Assembly: GCA_023439505.1 (NCBI GenBank)
Contig: JAEXNR010000024.1
Span: 38,811 to 102,810, forward strand
DNA: 64,000 nucleotides
Source: Bacillota bacterium
GTDB taxonomy: Bacteria > Bacillota > Clostridia > Lachnospirales > Lachnospiraceae
Direction: 5' to 3'
Below, piece by piece: positions 53,151 to 62,419 of this stretch; position 1 is the first letter of the stretch, and every line of letters starts with the position of its first letter. A program made the position numbers and the translations under genes. Below the pieces are notes generated by a model, which saw only the letters and a list, made by a program, of their open reading frames with translations, was not told where the DNA came from and did no database searches.

Positions 53151-53271
53151 AATATATATATATCTATCGATCTATTGAATATATTGGGAAAATATTATAG
53201 AATTAGATTATTCATTTAATGCAAGTATGGGATATACGTAATTGAGACGGAAGAAGGGAGGATCTTTACCC

Positions 53272-54549
53272 ATGGGCGAAGTATACAGTTATTTGATTCA
53301 GAATCACATGAGCGATAATAACGTGAAAAGTTATGCACATAAGAGAAGTGAACTGAAACGAGTTTACAGTAATATTGTAAATCTAAGCAAGCGTTCCCCT
53401 GTCTATAAGATTGACCTTTCGAAAGAAAATAAGGAATATACCATCGGAATTAAGGAGAATGCGCTTGATCTGAAAGCGAGACTAAGAGAAATAATACAGA
53501 CTGATAATGAATACTTTAACAGCAAAGCCGTGGCAGTGAGCGACAGGGATACCTTGGCCGCACAATTGCTTCAGGAGAATACTGATGGGATACCGGATGA
53601 GATTCAGTTAGAGGTGAAAAATCTTGCCAACCATCAGATTAACAAGGGAAAGGACTTGTTTCATGGATCCAGGGGGCTGGAATATGGGGCCTATGAATTT
53701 AGCGTGAGTGTTATGGATCGGACCTATCAGCTTACATATCTGCAGAAAGAGAGAACGGATAATCTTGTTTCGATGAGAAATGTAACTGACTTTCTAAACA
53801 ATTGTGTACCTGGGATCACAGCCACGGTAGAAGAGGGTTTACAATCTGAATACAGTCATATTAAGATTGAATCTGACGCAACCGGAAAAATTGGAAAAAG
53901 AAATTTTAATTTCAGGGATACCGATGGATTTCATATTGGTATTGTTGAGTTTTTTGGTATGAATCGAATGGAAAAGGCCCCTGAAAATGCTTCATTTCTT
54001 ATGAATGGATATGAAAAAGAGATTACAACCAATTTATTTCTGGTGGAGAACAAGTTGCAGATTAGTCTTTTGGACACAAAGGATGAGCCGGTTTTTGTGA
54101 GAATTGTTCCTGACAGTAATAAAATATTGGATTATGTAGAGAAATTTACGCACACCTTTAACGGTCTGATTCATATTGCTAAGAAAAGGACGCAGGAGAC
54201 AACGGAACATTTACGAGCTGTTAAATTAATCAATGAGCTTAAAAATTTAGAAAAATTATATAAGAATGAGTTAGAAAACTGCGGAATTACATTACAGGGG
54301 GATGGAAAACTCAGTATTGATTATGTCTTGGCGGTTCAAGCGGCTGAAGATGGAAGTATGAAAGAGTTCTTTTCGAAAGAGAGTGGATTTGTTAAAAGAT
54401 TAATGGATAAGACAGAAACGATAGTGATAAATCCGATGGATTATTTGGATAAGACGGTAGTAACCTATCCGAATAATGATAGGTCTACCTTTGCTAATCC
54501 TTATGTAACTTCAATGTACAGCGGCCTCTTCTTTAGCTCATATTGTTGA
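53272..54549 (+). CDS. FliD-like uncharacterised protein
   Basis: 425 aa from ATG 53272 (GGGAGG 9 bp upstream). No signal peptide or membrane helix. YEFSVSVMDR, a NVTDFLNNCVPGITATVEE segment and HIKIESDATGK resemble the hook-like repeat of flagellar cap proteins; a C-terminal helical part (FTHTFNGLIHIAKK) and the final YSGLFFSSYC add to this. It may be a flagellar or surface-filament accessory, but there is no flagellar gene nearby, so the assignment is weak. Its 3' end overlaps the convergent AraC gene by 17 bp. Confidence 0.55.
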   Translation: MGEVYSYLIQNHMSDNNVKSYAHKRSELKRVYSNIVNLSKRSPVYKIDLSKENKEYTIGIKENALDLKARLREIIQTDNEYFNSKAVAVSDRDTLAAQLLQENTDGIPDEIQLEVKNLANHQINKGKDLFHGSRGLEYGAYEFSVSVMDRTYQLTYLQKERTDNLVSMRNVTDFLNNCVPGITATVEEGLQSEYSHIKIESDATGKIGKRNFNFRDTDGFHIGIVEFFGMNRMEKAPENASFLMNGYEKEITTNLFLVENKLQISLLDTKDEPVFVRIVPDSNKILDYVEKFTHTFNGLIHIAKKRTQETTEHLRAVKLINELKNLEKLYKNELENCGITLQGDGKLSIDYVLAVQAAEDGSMKEFFSKESGFVKRLMDKTETIVINPMDYLDKTVVTYPNNDRSTFANPYVTSMYSGLFFSSYC

Positions 54550-55795
54550 ATGTCTTATTTTTAACAAACTCGCTTGGGGTCAGACCGATTCGTTTTTTGA
54601 AGATTCTGCTAAAATAATTAGGATCTTTGTAGCCTACCAGGAAACAAACTTCTTTTACCGTCATATTGGATGAGGAGAGTAGTTCTTTTGCTTTCTTTAC
54701 ACGTAGCATGGAAAGCCAATCGATGAAATTAAATCCTGTAGTTTTTTTAATTAATTTACTGAAGTATTGCGGGCTGATGTTAACCTGCTCCGCGACATCT
54801 TCTAATGATATGTCCTCCGTATAATGATTTTCAAGGTACTCTTTTGTTGCCTGTACAATCCGGTTAGAATAATCGATGGTATTTTGAGGTCTGACATAAC
54901 CGGTAATATACATGAATTTCTGATAAGCCCATTCAATCAGCTGATCACCTTCCAATTCTAATAACTCTTTCAGATGGCCGGTATAGTTGAAGAATTTTTC
55001 TTTTTCCCGATCGATCCGGGAAGCCTCCAATGCGTTCACAAGAATCTCAAGTATTTTATTCCGTTTCGCATCATCGCTTAAATTCCTGACCCAATCCATG
55101 ATAATTCCGAAATAGTCATATGCTTCTGTCCTGCGTAGCCGGATTGCTTCAAACATATGTTTTTCTGTCTCCATATATTCAAAGAATCGATCCTCTTCCT
55201 TCTCCTTCACATCCCTTATATGTACAACCTGATTCGGACTGCTGTAATAAAGACAGGTAAGTGATTCAATGAATGAATTAAAGATAGAATGAATTGAATG
55301 TACATTACCGACTCCAACAGAGGTGGTAATCTGAAATTCCTGATAAAGTGTAGTTACGATATTGTTGGCAAGCTGAATGCTATCCTTCTTGGAAGCTTCG
55401 TCCGGCCGTAAGGAACTATCTGAAATCAGAATACACATCCGGTTAGAAATTAATGGTCCGATGGAACTGTTTGACCCGGATAAGGTTTTCTTTAGTGTGC
55501 GATAAAGAAGCAGGGGATCTATTTCAAAGTCCAGATAGGTAGACCTGTCGATAGGCGCCATATCCAGGATCAGAAGATAGCCGTTATCCTGTATGTTCAG
55601 AAAAGATTTAAAAGAGACCAGCTCCATGTGGGAACAACCCCTGAAAAACATGGAGAACATAAAACTTTGTTCAACAAAGGCCGTTAAATCGTCTTGTGTC
55701 GGCTTTTGATGGGCAGTCAGCATCTCTTCTTGTAAACTGCCCCAGAAATCTTTCTGAGATATCGTATTTTGTTGAATTGCTAAGGGTGGATTCAT
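54533..55795 (-). CDS. AraC family transcriptional regulator with GGDEF-like sensor region
   Basis: 420 aa. The last ~100 residues have two AraC helix-turn-helices (SLEDVAEQVNISPQYFSKLIKK and TVKEVCFLVGYKDPNYFSRIFKK). The central part (about 60-210) looks like the degenerate GGDEF-like region of YesN-type regulators, but no receiver domain is present. It probably senses sugars or cell-wall fragments through a partner. CATAAAGGAGTGTTAT gives the ribosome site. It is divergent from the subtilase gene, a possible target. Confidence 0.85.
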   Translation of the reverse strand: MNPPLAIQQNTISQKDFWGSLQEEMLTAHQKPTQDDLTAFVEQSFMFSMFFRGCSHMELVSFKSFLNIQDNGYLLILDMAPIDRSTYLDFEIDPLLLYRTLKKTLSGSNSSIGPLISNRMCILISDSSLRPDEASKKDSIQLANNIVTTLYQEFQITTSVGVGNVHSIHSIFNSFIESLTCLYYSSPNQVVHIRDVKEKEEDRFFEYMETEKHMFEAIRLRRTEAYDYFGIIMDWVRNLSDDAKRNKILEILVNALEASRIDREKEKFFNYTGHLKELLELEGDQLIEWAYQKFMYITGYVRPQNTIDYSNRIVQATKEYLENHYTEDISLEDVAEQVNISPQYFSKLIKKTTGFNFIDWLSMLRVKKAKELLSSSNMTVKEVCFLVGYKDPNYFSRIFKKRIGLTPSEFVKNKTFNNMS

Positions 55796-56027
55796 AATAA
55801 CACTCCTTTATGTATAAGTAGAATGCAATTGTGTATTATCACTACATTATAGCATGAATTATATTAAAATGCACGACTAAAATGAAGCTGTTTCACTTTA
55901 TTTATTAAGTTTCGTCAATTATGGTTATGAAAAATAGTGAAAATGCCACACAAATGTCATCTTATTGCGTTATAATCGGACTGATATATAAATTACGCGA
56001 AGATAGAGATGAGGTTAAGCAATACAA

Positions 56028-58241
56028 ATGAAAATAAAATTAAATGATATTAAGCCGGTTGTTCTAATTATAACATTGCTTCTTTTGTCGATTTTTTTCG
56101 GATATCAGCCAATGCAGGAGAATGCAATGATTCGAAAACAGTTTGATAAGACGGGCGGACAAATTGTGGCAATCTTTCATAAAGATATGACAGAGGAGGA
56201 GTTCAATCAGATAACGTCTTCACTGACAGATTCTGTGACTGTCTTGCGACATGTAGAGGATTATGCCCTTTTTTCGGTGTCAGATGCGAAAACGTATGAA
56301 AAAACTCTCGTTGAATTAAAGAATAATGTAAACGTAAAAGTGGCACAGGGTAATTTTGAAATCGAATTGACAGCATTTAGCAATGATACACTGGCAGCGA
56401 CCCAATGGCCGATTCATAATCCGGGTTATTATACCTGTTTGTCCAAAAACGGTATGGAGGAACGAACTTCGATTGAGGATGTGGATATGAATGTAACCGG
56501 AGCCTGGGATGTGATGGGTCAGGATAACCGTGAACATCGCAGTGTTATCATAGCAATTATTGATACAGGAATTGATGATAAGCACCCTGATCTTGCACAG
56601 CAAATGTGGGTGAATAAGGGAGAAATCCCCGGTGATGGAATAGATAATGATGGAAATGGTTATATCGATGATGTCCATGGCTGGGACTTTTATAACAATG
56701 ATGCATCGATATGTCATTATAAATCAAACACAGGAGCCGGACAGAGTCAGGCTTCTCCCAGCGATAATGATGATCATGGGACACATGTTGCGGGTATTAT
56801 TGGTGCTGTATTAAACAATAACAAAGGAATCGCAGGAGTTGCATCGAATATAGATGTGAAATTAATGTCACTTAAGATTAACGGTGGTCCGAAGGGAACC
56901 GGTAATATTGCAGGTGCTATCGAAGCAGTAAAGTATGCAGAGAGGATGGGTGCTGATATCTGTAATATGAGCTGGGGAACAGCAGAGAGTACGGATGCAT
57001 TAAACAGTATGATCAAGGATTCGGATATGTTATTTGTGGCCGCGGCAGGCAATTCGGGTGTGGATAATAACATATATCCTATTTATCCGGCAAATCTTGA
57101 TTATGACAATGTGATTTCTGTTACATTCATTAATCCCTTAGGGGAATTAACGAAATCCTCCAATTATGGTTCGAATACGGTGGATCTGGCAGCACCAGGG
57201 GAGGATATCACCAGTACTGTTGTCGGAAACTACGCAACGATGAGCGGTTCCTCTATGGCAGCACCTCATGTCACGGCGGTAGCGGCCTTATTATATTCCT
57301 ACGGGGAATACTTATATCCGGCTAATATTAAGGAGAACATAATTAATAATTTAAAACAGATTAAGGCGCTTGAGGGCATGATGAAATATCCGGGAATACC
57401 GGATGCAGGTCTTGCAGTCAAAAATGCGGATGATCTGATAGAAGATTATGATCCGCCTGTCTTATCTTTGTCTACAAAGTATACCGATAATAAGTTCACC
57501 TTATCGTTGAATTATAAAGAGGAAGGCGGTTCCGGTATTAGAGTGGTAAAATGGATTTATGGCAGCAAGAAGATAACAGATTTTGCACATGGGGTTGCGG
57601 GAACGAAGGTAACAGGGAATCAGCTGCAGTTATCAAAAGCCGGCACTTACACCTTTTATGTATCTGATTATGCAGGAAACGAAATCATTAAGGTATACAA
57701 AGTTGAAGAAGATATCACCAAACCTTCCATAAATACAGGGTATACTGTTGCCGGGGATTATAAAACCAGAACAGTCACTGTCAGTGTATCGGACCGGCAA
57801 AGCGGTGTAAAAAAAATAAAATATATGTCAGGTGTTAAAAAAGCATCAGATTTTCTCCCTGCAGGAGCAGGGATTTCATTAAATCCGGTAAATGGAAAGG
57901 TATCTTTTAAAGTGAGCAAGGACGGTATTTACACCATATTCGCTTCAGATCACCGGGGGAATCTGGCTGTAAAGCAGATTGAAGTAAAGACAATTAAGAT
58001 AACAAACCTGAAACTCACCCAAAACATAAAAGAATTAAAGAGCGGGGAAGCGTATCTCTTAAGAGTTTACAAAAAACCAACCAATGCTACAGATAAGATA
58101 ACATATACCAGTTCCGATCCCGATACAGTAGCCGTTACCGGTCAGGGAAGGGTAACGGCATTAAAAGAGGGTACTGCAACGATTACTATCACAGCTGACA
58201 GCGGCGTAACAACAACTTGCAAAATTATTGTTAAAAATTAA
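56028..58241 (+). CDS. Secreted subtilisin-like serine protease with Ig-like end
   Basis: 737 aa. N-terminal signal or anchor (about 9-27), a prodomain-like segment (45-115), then a peptidase S8 domain with the complete triad: D179 (IIDTGIDD), H250 (DDHGTHVAG), S409 (MSGSSMAAPH) and oxyanion N342. Two beta-sandwich regions (about 480-665) and a C-terminal BIG_2 Ig-like domain (660-737, ending VTTTCKIIV) would bind the wall or substrate. It probably degrades proteins outside the cell. A start box GTTATAAT lies near 55969. The ribosome site (GAGGTTAAG) is moderate. Confidence 0.92.
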   Translation: MKIKLNDIKPVVLIITLLLLSIFFGYQPMQENAMIRKQFDKTGGQIVAIFHKDMTEEEFNQITSSLTDSVTVLRHVEDYALFSVSDAKTYEKTLVELKNNVNVKVAQGNFEIELTAFSNDTLAATQWPIHNPGYYTCLSKNGMEERTSIEDVDMNVTGAWDVMGQDNREHRSVIIAIIDTGIDDKHPDLAQQMWVNKGEIPGDGIDNDGNGYIDDVHGWDFYNNDASICHYKSNTGAGQSQASPSDNDDHGTHVAGIIGAVLNNNKGIAGVASNIDVKLMSLKINGGPKGTGNIAGAIEAVKYAERMGADICNMSWGTAESTDALNSMIKDSDMLFVAAAGNSGVDNNIYPIYPANLDYDNVISVTFINPLGELTKSSNYGSNTVDLAAPGEDITSTVVGNYATMSGSSMAAPHVTAVAALLYSYGEYLYPANIKENIINNLKQIKALEGMMKYPGIPDAGLAVKNADDLIEDYDPPVLSLSTKYTDNKFTLSLNYKEEGGSGIRVVKWIYGSKKITDFAHGVAGTKVTGNQLQLSKAGTYTFYVSDYAGNEIIKVYKVEEDITKPSINTGYTVAGDYKTRTVTVSVSDRQSGVKKIKYMSGVKKASDFLPAGAGISLNPVNGKVSFKVSKDGIYTIFASDHRGNLAVKQIEVKTIKITNLKLTQNIKELKSGEAYLLRVYKKPTNATDKITYTSSDPDTVAVTGQGRVTALKEGTATITITADSGVTTTCKIIVKN

Positions 58242-58254
58242 TTTTATTGCAGAG

Positions 58255-58302
58255 AAACGTTCAGGGGTCTTAATCAAGGCTGGATCACTGAACGTTTTAT
58301 TA
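58255..58302 (+). terminator. Terminator after the protease gene
   Basis: AAACGTTCAG pairs with CTGAACGTTT around a 27-nt loop, followed by TATTATT. No other signals in 58242-58386. Confidence 0.65.
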
Positions 58303-58386
58303 TTCATTAAAATGAAGCGGATTGCGGTCCATTCTGCAGTAAAACAACTGAAAATCATAGAATAACTGAATCAAAAGAAAAATATG

Positions 58387-58415
58387 TTGACGCACCAGCA
58401 AGTCTATGATATATT
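58387..58415 (+). promoter_or_regulatory. Sigma-A promoter of the rpmG-secE-nusG block
   Basis: TTGACG (58387-58392), 17 bp, TATATT (58410-58415), about 95 bp before rpmG. Confidence 0.65.
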
Positions 58416-58509
58416 ATATAGGCAAAGAAATAGGTCTTTTTTTTTATGCCTAAAAAAGACTCAGAGAGTAAGCGATCATGCGCTACAAGAGAAATCGGAG
58501 GTGGAAGTT

Positions 58510-58659
58510 GTGCGCGTAAAAATCACATTGGCATGTACTGACTGCAAGCAGCGTAATTACAACATGACAAAAGAAAAGAAGACACACCCAGACAGAATGG
58601 AAACTAAAAAGTATTGTAAGTTCTGCAGATCACACACAATGCACAAGGAAACAAAGTAA
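58510..58659 (+). CDS. rpmG: Ribosomal protein bL33
   Basis: 49 aa starting at GTG 58510 after CGGAGGTGG. Sequence MRVKITLACTDCKQRNY, with the zinc-binding pairs CTDC and CKFC, so this is the Zn-containing (C+) form. The frame is open to 58384 but the upstream part has no homology. First gene of the conserved rpmG-secE-nusG block. Confidence 0.95.
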   Translation: MRVKITLACTDCKQRNYNMTKEKKTHPDRMETKKYCKFCRSHTMHKETK

Positions 58660-58684
58660 TAAAATCTGAAAGGGAAGTGAAGAC

Positions 58685-58897
58685 ATGGGAGAAATGGCAA
58701 ATACCACTACCGAAAAAGCTCCGAAGAAAATCTGGTTTAAGGGTTTTAAGGCTGAATTTAACAAAATTAATTGGCCGGACAGAGAAACGCTTACAAAACA
58801 GTCAGTTGCTGTCGTAGCAGTTACCGCTGCCTTAGGAATCATTATTTTTGTACTGGATAAGATTATCGAATTCGGTATCGGAATAATTATAGGATAA
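58685..58897 (+). CDS. secE: Preprotein translocase subunit SecE
   Basis: 70 aa, with the conserved amphipathic FKAEFNKINWPDRETL segment and one C-terminal membrane helix (about 41-68). It clamps SecY in the translocon. AGGGAAGTGAAG precedes the ATG; 10 bp before nusG. Confidence 0.95.
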   Translation: MGEMANTTTEKAPKKIWFKGFKAEFNKINWPDRETLTKQSVAVVAVTAALGIIIFVLDKIIEFGIGIIIG

Positions 58898-58907
58898 GGG
58901 TGAGTTT

Positions 58908-59429
58908 ATGTCAGAGGCTAATTGGTACGTTGTTCACACCTATTCGGGGTATGAGAACAAGGTAAAAGCGAACATTGAAAAGACAATTGAAAACAGAAAA
59001 CTGCAAGATCAGATCTTAGAAGTTTCCGTGCCTATGCAGGATGTTGTAGAAGTAAAGAACGGCGTTAAGAAGCATGTGCAGAAGAAGATGTTTCCCGGTT
59101 ATGTATTACTTCATATGGTCATGAATGACGATGTGTGGTATGTGGTACGTAATACGAGAGGCGTTACAGGTTTTGTTGGACCTGATTCCAAACAGCCGGT
59201 TCCTTTATCAGATACTGAAATGAAAAGCATGGGAATAAAAAACAGCGATGTTTTGGTTGATTTCGAAATTGGCGATACGGTGATGGTTACTTCCGGTGTA
59301 TGGGAGAATACTTCAGGAATTATCAAACAGATTAATACACACAAGCAGATTGTTACAATCAGTGTTGACATGTTTGGTCGTGAAACACCGGTTGAAATCA
59401 GTTTCGGTGATGTAAAAGTTCGCAAGTAA
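58908..59429 (+). CDS. nusG: Transcription elongation/termination factor NusG
   Basis: 173 aa: NGN domain (WYVVHTYSGYENKVK, then MFPGYVLLHM) and C-terminal KOW (VGDTVMVTSG-like FEIGDTVMVTSGVWEN). It binds RNA polymerase and the ribosome. GGGTGAGTTT precedes the ATG. Standard place between secE and rplK. Confidence 0.96.
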   Translation: MSEANWYVVHTYSGYENKVKANIEKTIENRKLQDQILEVSVPMQDVVEVKNGVKKHVQKKMFPGYVLLHMVMNDDVWYVVRNTRGVTGFVGPDSKQPVPLSDTEMKSMGIKNSDVLVDFEIGDTVMVTSGVWENTSGIIKQINTHKQIVTISVDMFGRETPVEISFGDVKVRK

Positions 59430-59503
59430 ACCGTTTTATTCAGGACAAGTGAAACGGCAAGACGCTTCATTTTGTTTATTTGTAAAGGACATCCATGGAT
59501 TCA

Positions 59504-59524
59504 TTGCATACAAACAGTATGCAA
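59504..59524 (+). promoter_or_regulatory. Hairpin in the rplK leader
   Basis: TTGCATAC (59504-59511) pairs perfectly with GTATGCAA (59517-59524). No T tract follows. Part of the 208-bp leader of rplK. Confidence 0.5.
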
Positions 59525-59588
59525 TTCACACAATGTGTGTGTCATAAATCAAAAGGTTTATGAGAGAAAGCAGCTTACGGTTCGTTCA

Positions 59589-59619
59589 GTGGGAGGGAGA
59601 TTCCCGCAAACACCACATT
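59589..59619 (+). promoter_or_regulatory. GTGGGAGG leader element before rplK
   Basis: GTGGGAGG (59589-59596) with CCAC (59613-59616) some 20 bp later, just before the ribosome site AGGAGG. A matching arrangement precedes rplA, which suggests a shared autogenous binding site, perhaps for L1. Confidence 0.4.
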
Positions 59620-59637
59620 ATCAGGAGGTATGCTATA

Positions 59638-60063
59638 ATGGCAAAGAAAGTTACTGGTTACATCAAATTACAAATCCCTGCTGGCAAGGCAACACCGGCT
59701 CCTCCGGTTGGACCTGCACTGGGTCAGCACGGCGTGAACATTGTACAGTTCACAAAAGAATTTAATGCAAGAACATCAGATCAGGATGGTATTATTACAC
59801 CGGTAGTAATTACTGTATATGCTGACAGAAGCTTCAGCTTCATCACAAAGACACCCCCGGCAGCAGTTTTATTAAAGAAGGCTCTTAACTTAAAATCCGG
59901 TTCCGCTACTCCTCATAAGACAAAGGTAGCTACGATTACGAAGGCAGAGCTAAGAAAAATTGCAGAATTTAAAATGCCTGACTTAAATGCGGCAAGCGTG
60001 GAAGCAGCTATGAGTATGGTTGCCGGTACAGCAAGAAGCATGGGTATCACTGTAGTAGATTAA
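59638..60063 (+). CDS. rplK: Ribosomal protein uL11
   Basis: 141 aa from ATG 59638 (TCAGGAGG 7 bp before). Standard MAKKVTGYIKLQIPAGKA start and the PPVGPALGQHGVNI loop that forms the thiostrepton region with 23S rRNA. The frame is open to 59560 but only the last part is homologous. Confidence 0.97.
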   Translation: MAKKVTGYIKLQIPAGKATPAPPVGPALGQHGVNIVQFTKEFNARTSDQDGIITPVVITVYADRSFSFITKTPPAAVLLKKALNLKSGSATPHKTKVATITKAELRKIAEFKMPDLNAASVEAAMSMVAGTARSMGITVVD

Positions 60064-60117
60064 TTCGGACATGAAGTGCATAATTGAAAGAGATTATGTG
60101 TTTATAATCTAAGCAAC

Positions 60118-60202
60118 GTGGGAGGAACAGTCTGATGTGTACCATCCGGCTAACGGAAAGGATTTAAAAGTGGATTCCGTTTTCTTCCGATATAACCACT
60201 AG
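60118..60202 (+). promoter_or_regulatory. GTGGGAGG leader element before rplA
   Basis: GTGGGAGG (60118-60125) and, 70 bp on, ACCAC (60196-60200) directly before AGGAGG. GTGG and CCAC can close a helix over an inner stem (ATCCGG/TTCCGAT-like and CGGAAAGGAT/ATTCCG). Same ends as the rplK element. Confidence 0.4.
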
Positions 60203-60214
60203 GAGGTTTATAGA

Positions 60215-60907
60215 ATGAAAAGAGGAAAGAAATACGCTGATGCTGCCAAATTAATTGACAGATCAGTTCAATATGACACAACAGAAGCAATCGGCTTGGT
60301 TAAGAAATCTGCAGTTGCTAAATTTGATGAGACAATTGAAGCACACATCAGACTCGGTGTTGACGGACGTCATGCTGATCAACAGGTTCGTGGTGCTGTT
60401 GTATTACCTCACGGAACAGGCAAGACTGTTAAAGTTTTAGTATTTGCAAAAGGCGATAAGGTTGCGGAAGCTCAGGCAGCAGGCGCTGATTTCGTAGGCG
60501 GAGATGAATTGGTTCCAAAGATTCAGAATGATGGATGGCTTGATTTTGATGTAGTTGTAGCTACACCAGACATGATGGGCGTTGTTGGTCGTCTTGGTCG
60601 TGTACTTGGACCTAAGGGATTAATGCCAAACCCGAAAGCAGGCACCGTAACTATGGATGTTACAAAGGCTGTTAATGATATTAAAGCCGGTAAGATTGAA
60701 TACAGACTTGACAAGACAAACATTATCCATGTTCCTGTAGGTAAGGCATCCTTTACCGAGGAACAGTTAACAGATAATTTCTCTACTCTGATGGGAGCTA
60801 TTGTTAAAGCGAAGCCATCAGCAGCAAAGGGTCAGTACTTAAAGAGTGTTACTTTAGCATCCACTATGGGTCCTGGAGTAAAATTAAATACTGCAAAATT
60901 AGGCTAA
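60215..60907 (+). CDS. rplA: Ribosomal protein uL1
   Basis: 230 aa, full length, KRGKKYADAAKLID at the start and the diagnostic GRLGRVLGPKGLMPNPKAGT loop. It binds the L1 stalk and usually represses its own operon. CTAGGAGG precedes the ATG. Confidence 0.97.
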   Translation: MKRGKKYADAAKLIDRSVQYDTTEAIGLVKKSAVAKFDETIEAHIRLGVDGRHADQQVRGAVVLPHGTGKTVKVLVFAKGDKVAEAQAAGADFVGGDELVPKIQNDGWLDFDVVVATPDMMGVVGRLGRVLGPKGLMPNPKAGTVTMDVTKAVNDIKAGKIEYRLDKTNIIHVPVGKASFTEEQLTDNFSTLMGAIVKAKPSAAKGQYLKSVTLASTMGPGVKLNTAKLG

Positions 60908-60941
60908 TTAATTCATTTAATTAAATAATTACAAAGTGTTA

Positions 60942-60970
60942 TTGACATTATGACAAGTTCATGTTACAAT
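60942..60970 (+). promoter_or_regulatory. Sigma-A promoter of rplJL
   Basis: TTGACA (60942-60947), 17 bp, TACAAT (60965-60970), directly before the L10 leader. Confidence 0.8.
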
Positions 60971-60977
60971 GCTCTTT

Positions 60978-61100
60978 GTGTAAAACTGCCGAAGACAGTA
61001 GGTGCCGTAAGGCGTAAGGTGTCACCGCCTACCGAGGAAAAGTTGGTTATTGATAGTTTAGCTATTAACCTCTTTCTGCTTTGGCAGGAAGAGGTTTTTT
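60978..61100 (+). ncRNA. L10 ribosomal leader with attenuator
   Basis: The L10 leader family is recognised by GTAGGTGCCG...GGTGTCACCGCCTACCGAGG, which mimics the L10 site on 23S rRNA. It ends in a terminator (AACCTCTTTCTGC 61067-61079 with GCAGGAAGAGGTT 61084-61096, then T run). GGTTATTGATAG (61045-61056) can pair with CTATTAACC (61062-61070) and so compete with the terminator. Excess L10(L12) is expected to favour termination. Confidence 0.8.
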
Positions 61101-61133
61101 TTATGATTTAGTACGAATAAGGAGGTGTATGTA

Positions 61134-61619
61134 ATGGCAAAAGTTGAATTAAAGCAACCTGTTGTTGAGGAAATCAAAGGTTATGTCAGCACTGCGAAAG
61201 CGGCTGTTTTAGTAGATTACCGTGGATTAACCGTGGCTCAGGACACAGAGCTTCGTAAGAAGTTAAGAGAAGCAGGAGTTGTATACAAAGTATACAAGAA
61301 CACAATGCTGAACTTTGCTTTCAAAGGTACAGAATTTGAAGCTTTATCAAAAGATCTGGAAGGCCCTACTGCAGTAGCTTTCGGTATGGAGGATGCAACT
61401 TCTCCTGCAAGAATATTGAATGACTGTATTAAGACCATGCCTAAGTTAGAGTTTAAATCAGGTGTTGTTGAAGGAACTTATTATGATCAGAATGGGATAC
61501 AGATTATCGCAACAATTCCTTCAAGAGAAGTTCTTATTTCCAAGTTACTTGGAAGCTTACAGTCACCTATTACAAACTTTGCACGTGTGCTTAAGCAAAT
61601 TGCTGAAAAAACAGCATAA
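61134..61619 (+). CDS. rplJ: Ribosomal protein uL10
   Basis: 161 aa from ATG 61134 (AAGGAGG 8 bp before). MAKVELKQPVVEEIKG and AVLVDYRGLTVAQDTELRKKLR are typical. It anchors L7/L12 dimers to the ribosome and binds its own leader. A GTG inside the ribosome site at 61125 is not the start. Confidence 0.97.
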   Translation: MAKVELKQPVVEEIKGYVSTAKAAVLVDYRGLTVAQDTELRKKLREAGVVYKVYKNTMLNFAFKGTEFEALSKDLEGPTAVAFGMEDATSPARILNDCIKTMPKLEFKSGVVEGTYYDQNGIQIIATIPSREVLISKLLGSLQSPITNFARVLKQIAEKTA

Positions 61620-61688
61620 TATTCAAAGAATCAAAATGGAGATCAGTTCGCCATTCACTATTAATATTAATTATGGAGGTAAATAATA

Positions 61689-62051
61689 ATGACAACTCAG
61701 GAATTTATCGAGGCTATTAAAGGTCTTACAGTATTAGAATTAAATGATTTAGTAAAAGCATGTGAAGAAGAATTCGGTGTATCCGCAGCAGCAGGTGTTG
61801 TTGTAGCAGCAGGTCCTGCAGCAGTTGAAGAAGAAGAGAAGACAGAATTCAACGTAGAGTTAACAGAAGTTGGCCCTAACAAAGTTAAGGTTATTAAAGT
61901 TGTTCGTGAAGCTACCGGATTAGGATTAAAAGAAGCTAAGGATCTTGTTGATTCCGCTCCTAAGATGATCAAAGAAGGCGCAAACAAAGCAGAAGCTGAT
62001 GATATGAAAGCTAAGTTAGAAGCAGAAGGCGCTAAGGTTACATTAAAGTAA
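61689..62051 (+). CDS. rplL: Ribosomal protein bL12 (L7/L12)
   Basis: 120 aa. N-terminal dimer domain, an Ala-rich hinge (AAAGVVVAAGPAAVEEE) and the C-terminal KVKVIKVVREATGLGLKEAKDLVD factor-binding domain. TATGGAGGTAAATA precedes the ATG. A partial terminator after it sets the rplJL to rpoBC ratio. Confidence 0.98.
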   Translation: MTTQEFIEAIKGLTVLELNDLVKACEEEFGVSAAAGVVVAAGPAAVEEEEKTEFNVELTEVGPNKVKVIKVVREATGLGLKEAKDLVDSAPKMIKEGANKAEADDMKAKLEAEGAKVTLK

Positions 62052-62076
62052 TTTAAGAAACAGGATTTCTTTACAA

Positions 62077-62122
62077 AAGACCGACAGATATGGAAGTATC
62101 CGTACCTGCCGGTCTTTTATAT
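62077..62122 (+). terminator. Attenuating terminator between rplL and rpoB
   Basis: AAAGACCG (62077-62084) pairs with CGGTCTTT, with inner GATAC stems, then TATATC. A weaker hairpin ATCCCG/CGGGAT lies at about 62192-62212. Some readthrough is usual here. Confidence 0.6.
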
Positions 62123-62263
62123 CATCGGAAATCATGCCATATTTGATAAAAGGTTCCGCCTGCTTTCATCATCTGATCATCACCGGAATCCCGTTAAAAT
62201 AGCGGGATTTTATTAATTTTGCATATTATATATAAAAAATAAAAAAAGTCAACAAATTTAATG

Positions 62264-62292
62264 TTGACAGTAGAAATTAAGTGTGGTAATAT
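62264..62292 (+). promoter_or_regulatory. Sigma-A promoter of rpoB
   Basis: TTGACA (62264-62269), 17 bp, TAATAT (62287-62292). It lies about 310 bp before the rpoB start. Confidence 0.75.
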
Positions 62293-62419
62293 GAAAGATG
62301 CACTATTGTGGTGTTATATGCCTAATTAGTTATATTATAGCATATATTTCTTTACTTGAAAAGTAGTTTTTTATTTACAATTAAATTGACCTTAAAGAAT
62401 GTTACATGAGGTTAATATA

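Noticed and set aside
53075..53173. CRISPR array
   Set aside because: Only two full units with a 12-bp spacer of repeat-like sequence; no cas genes.
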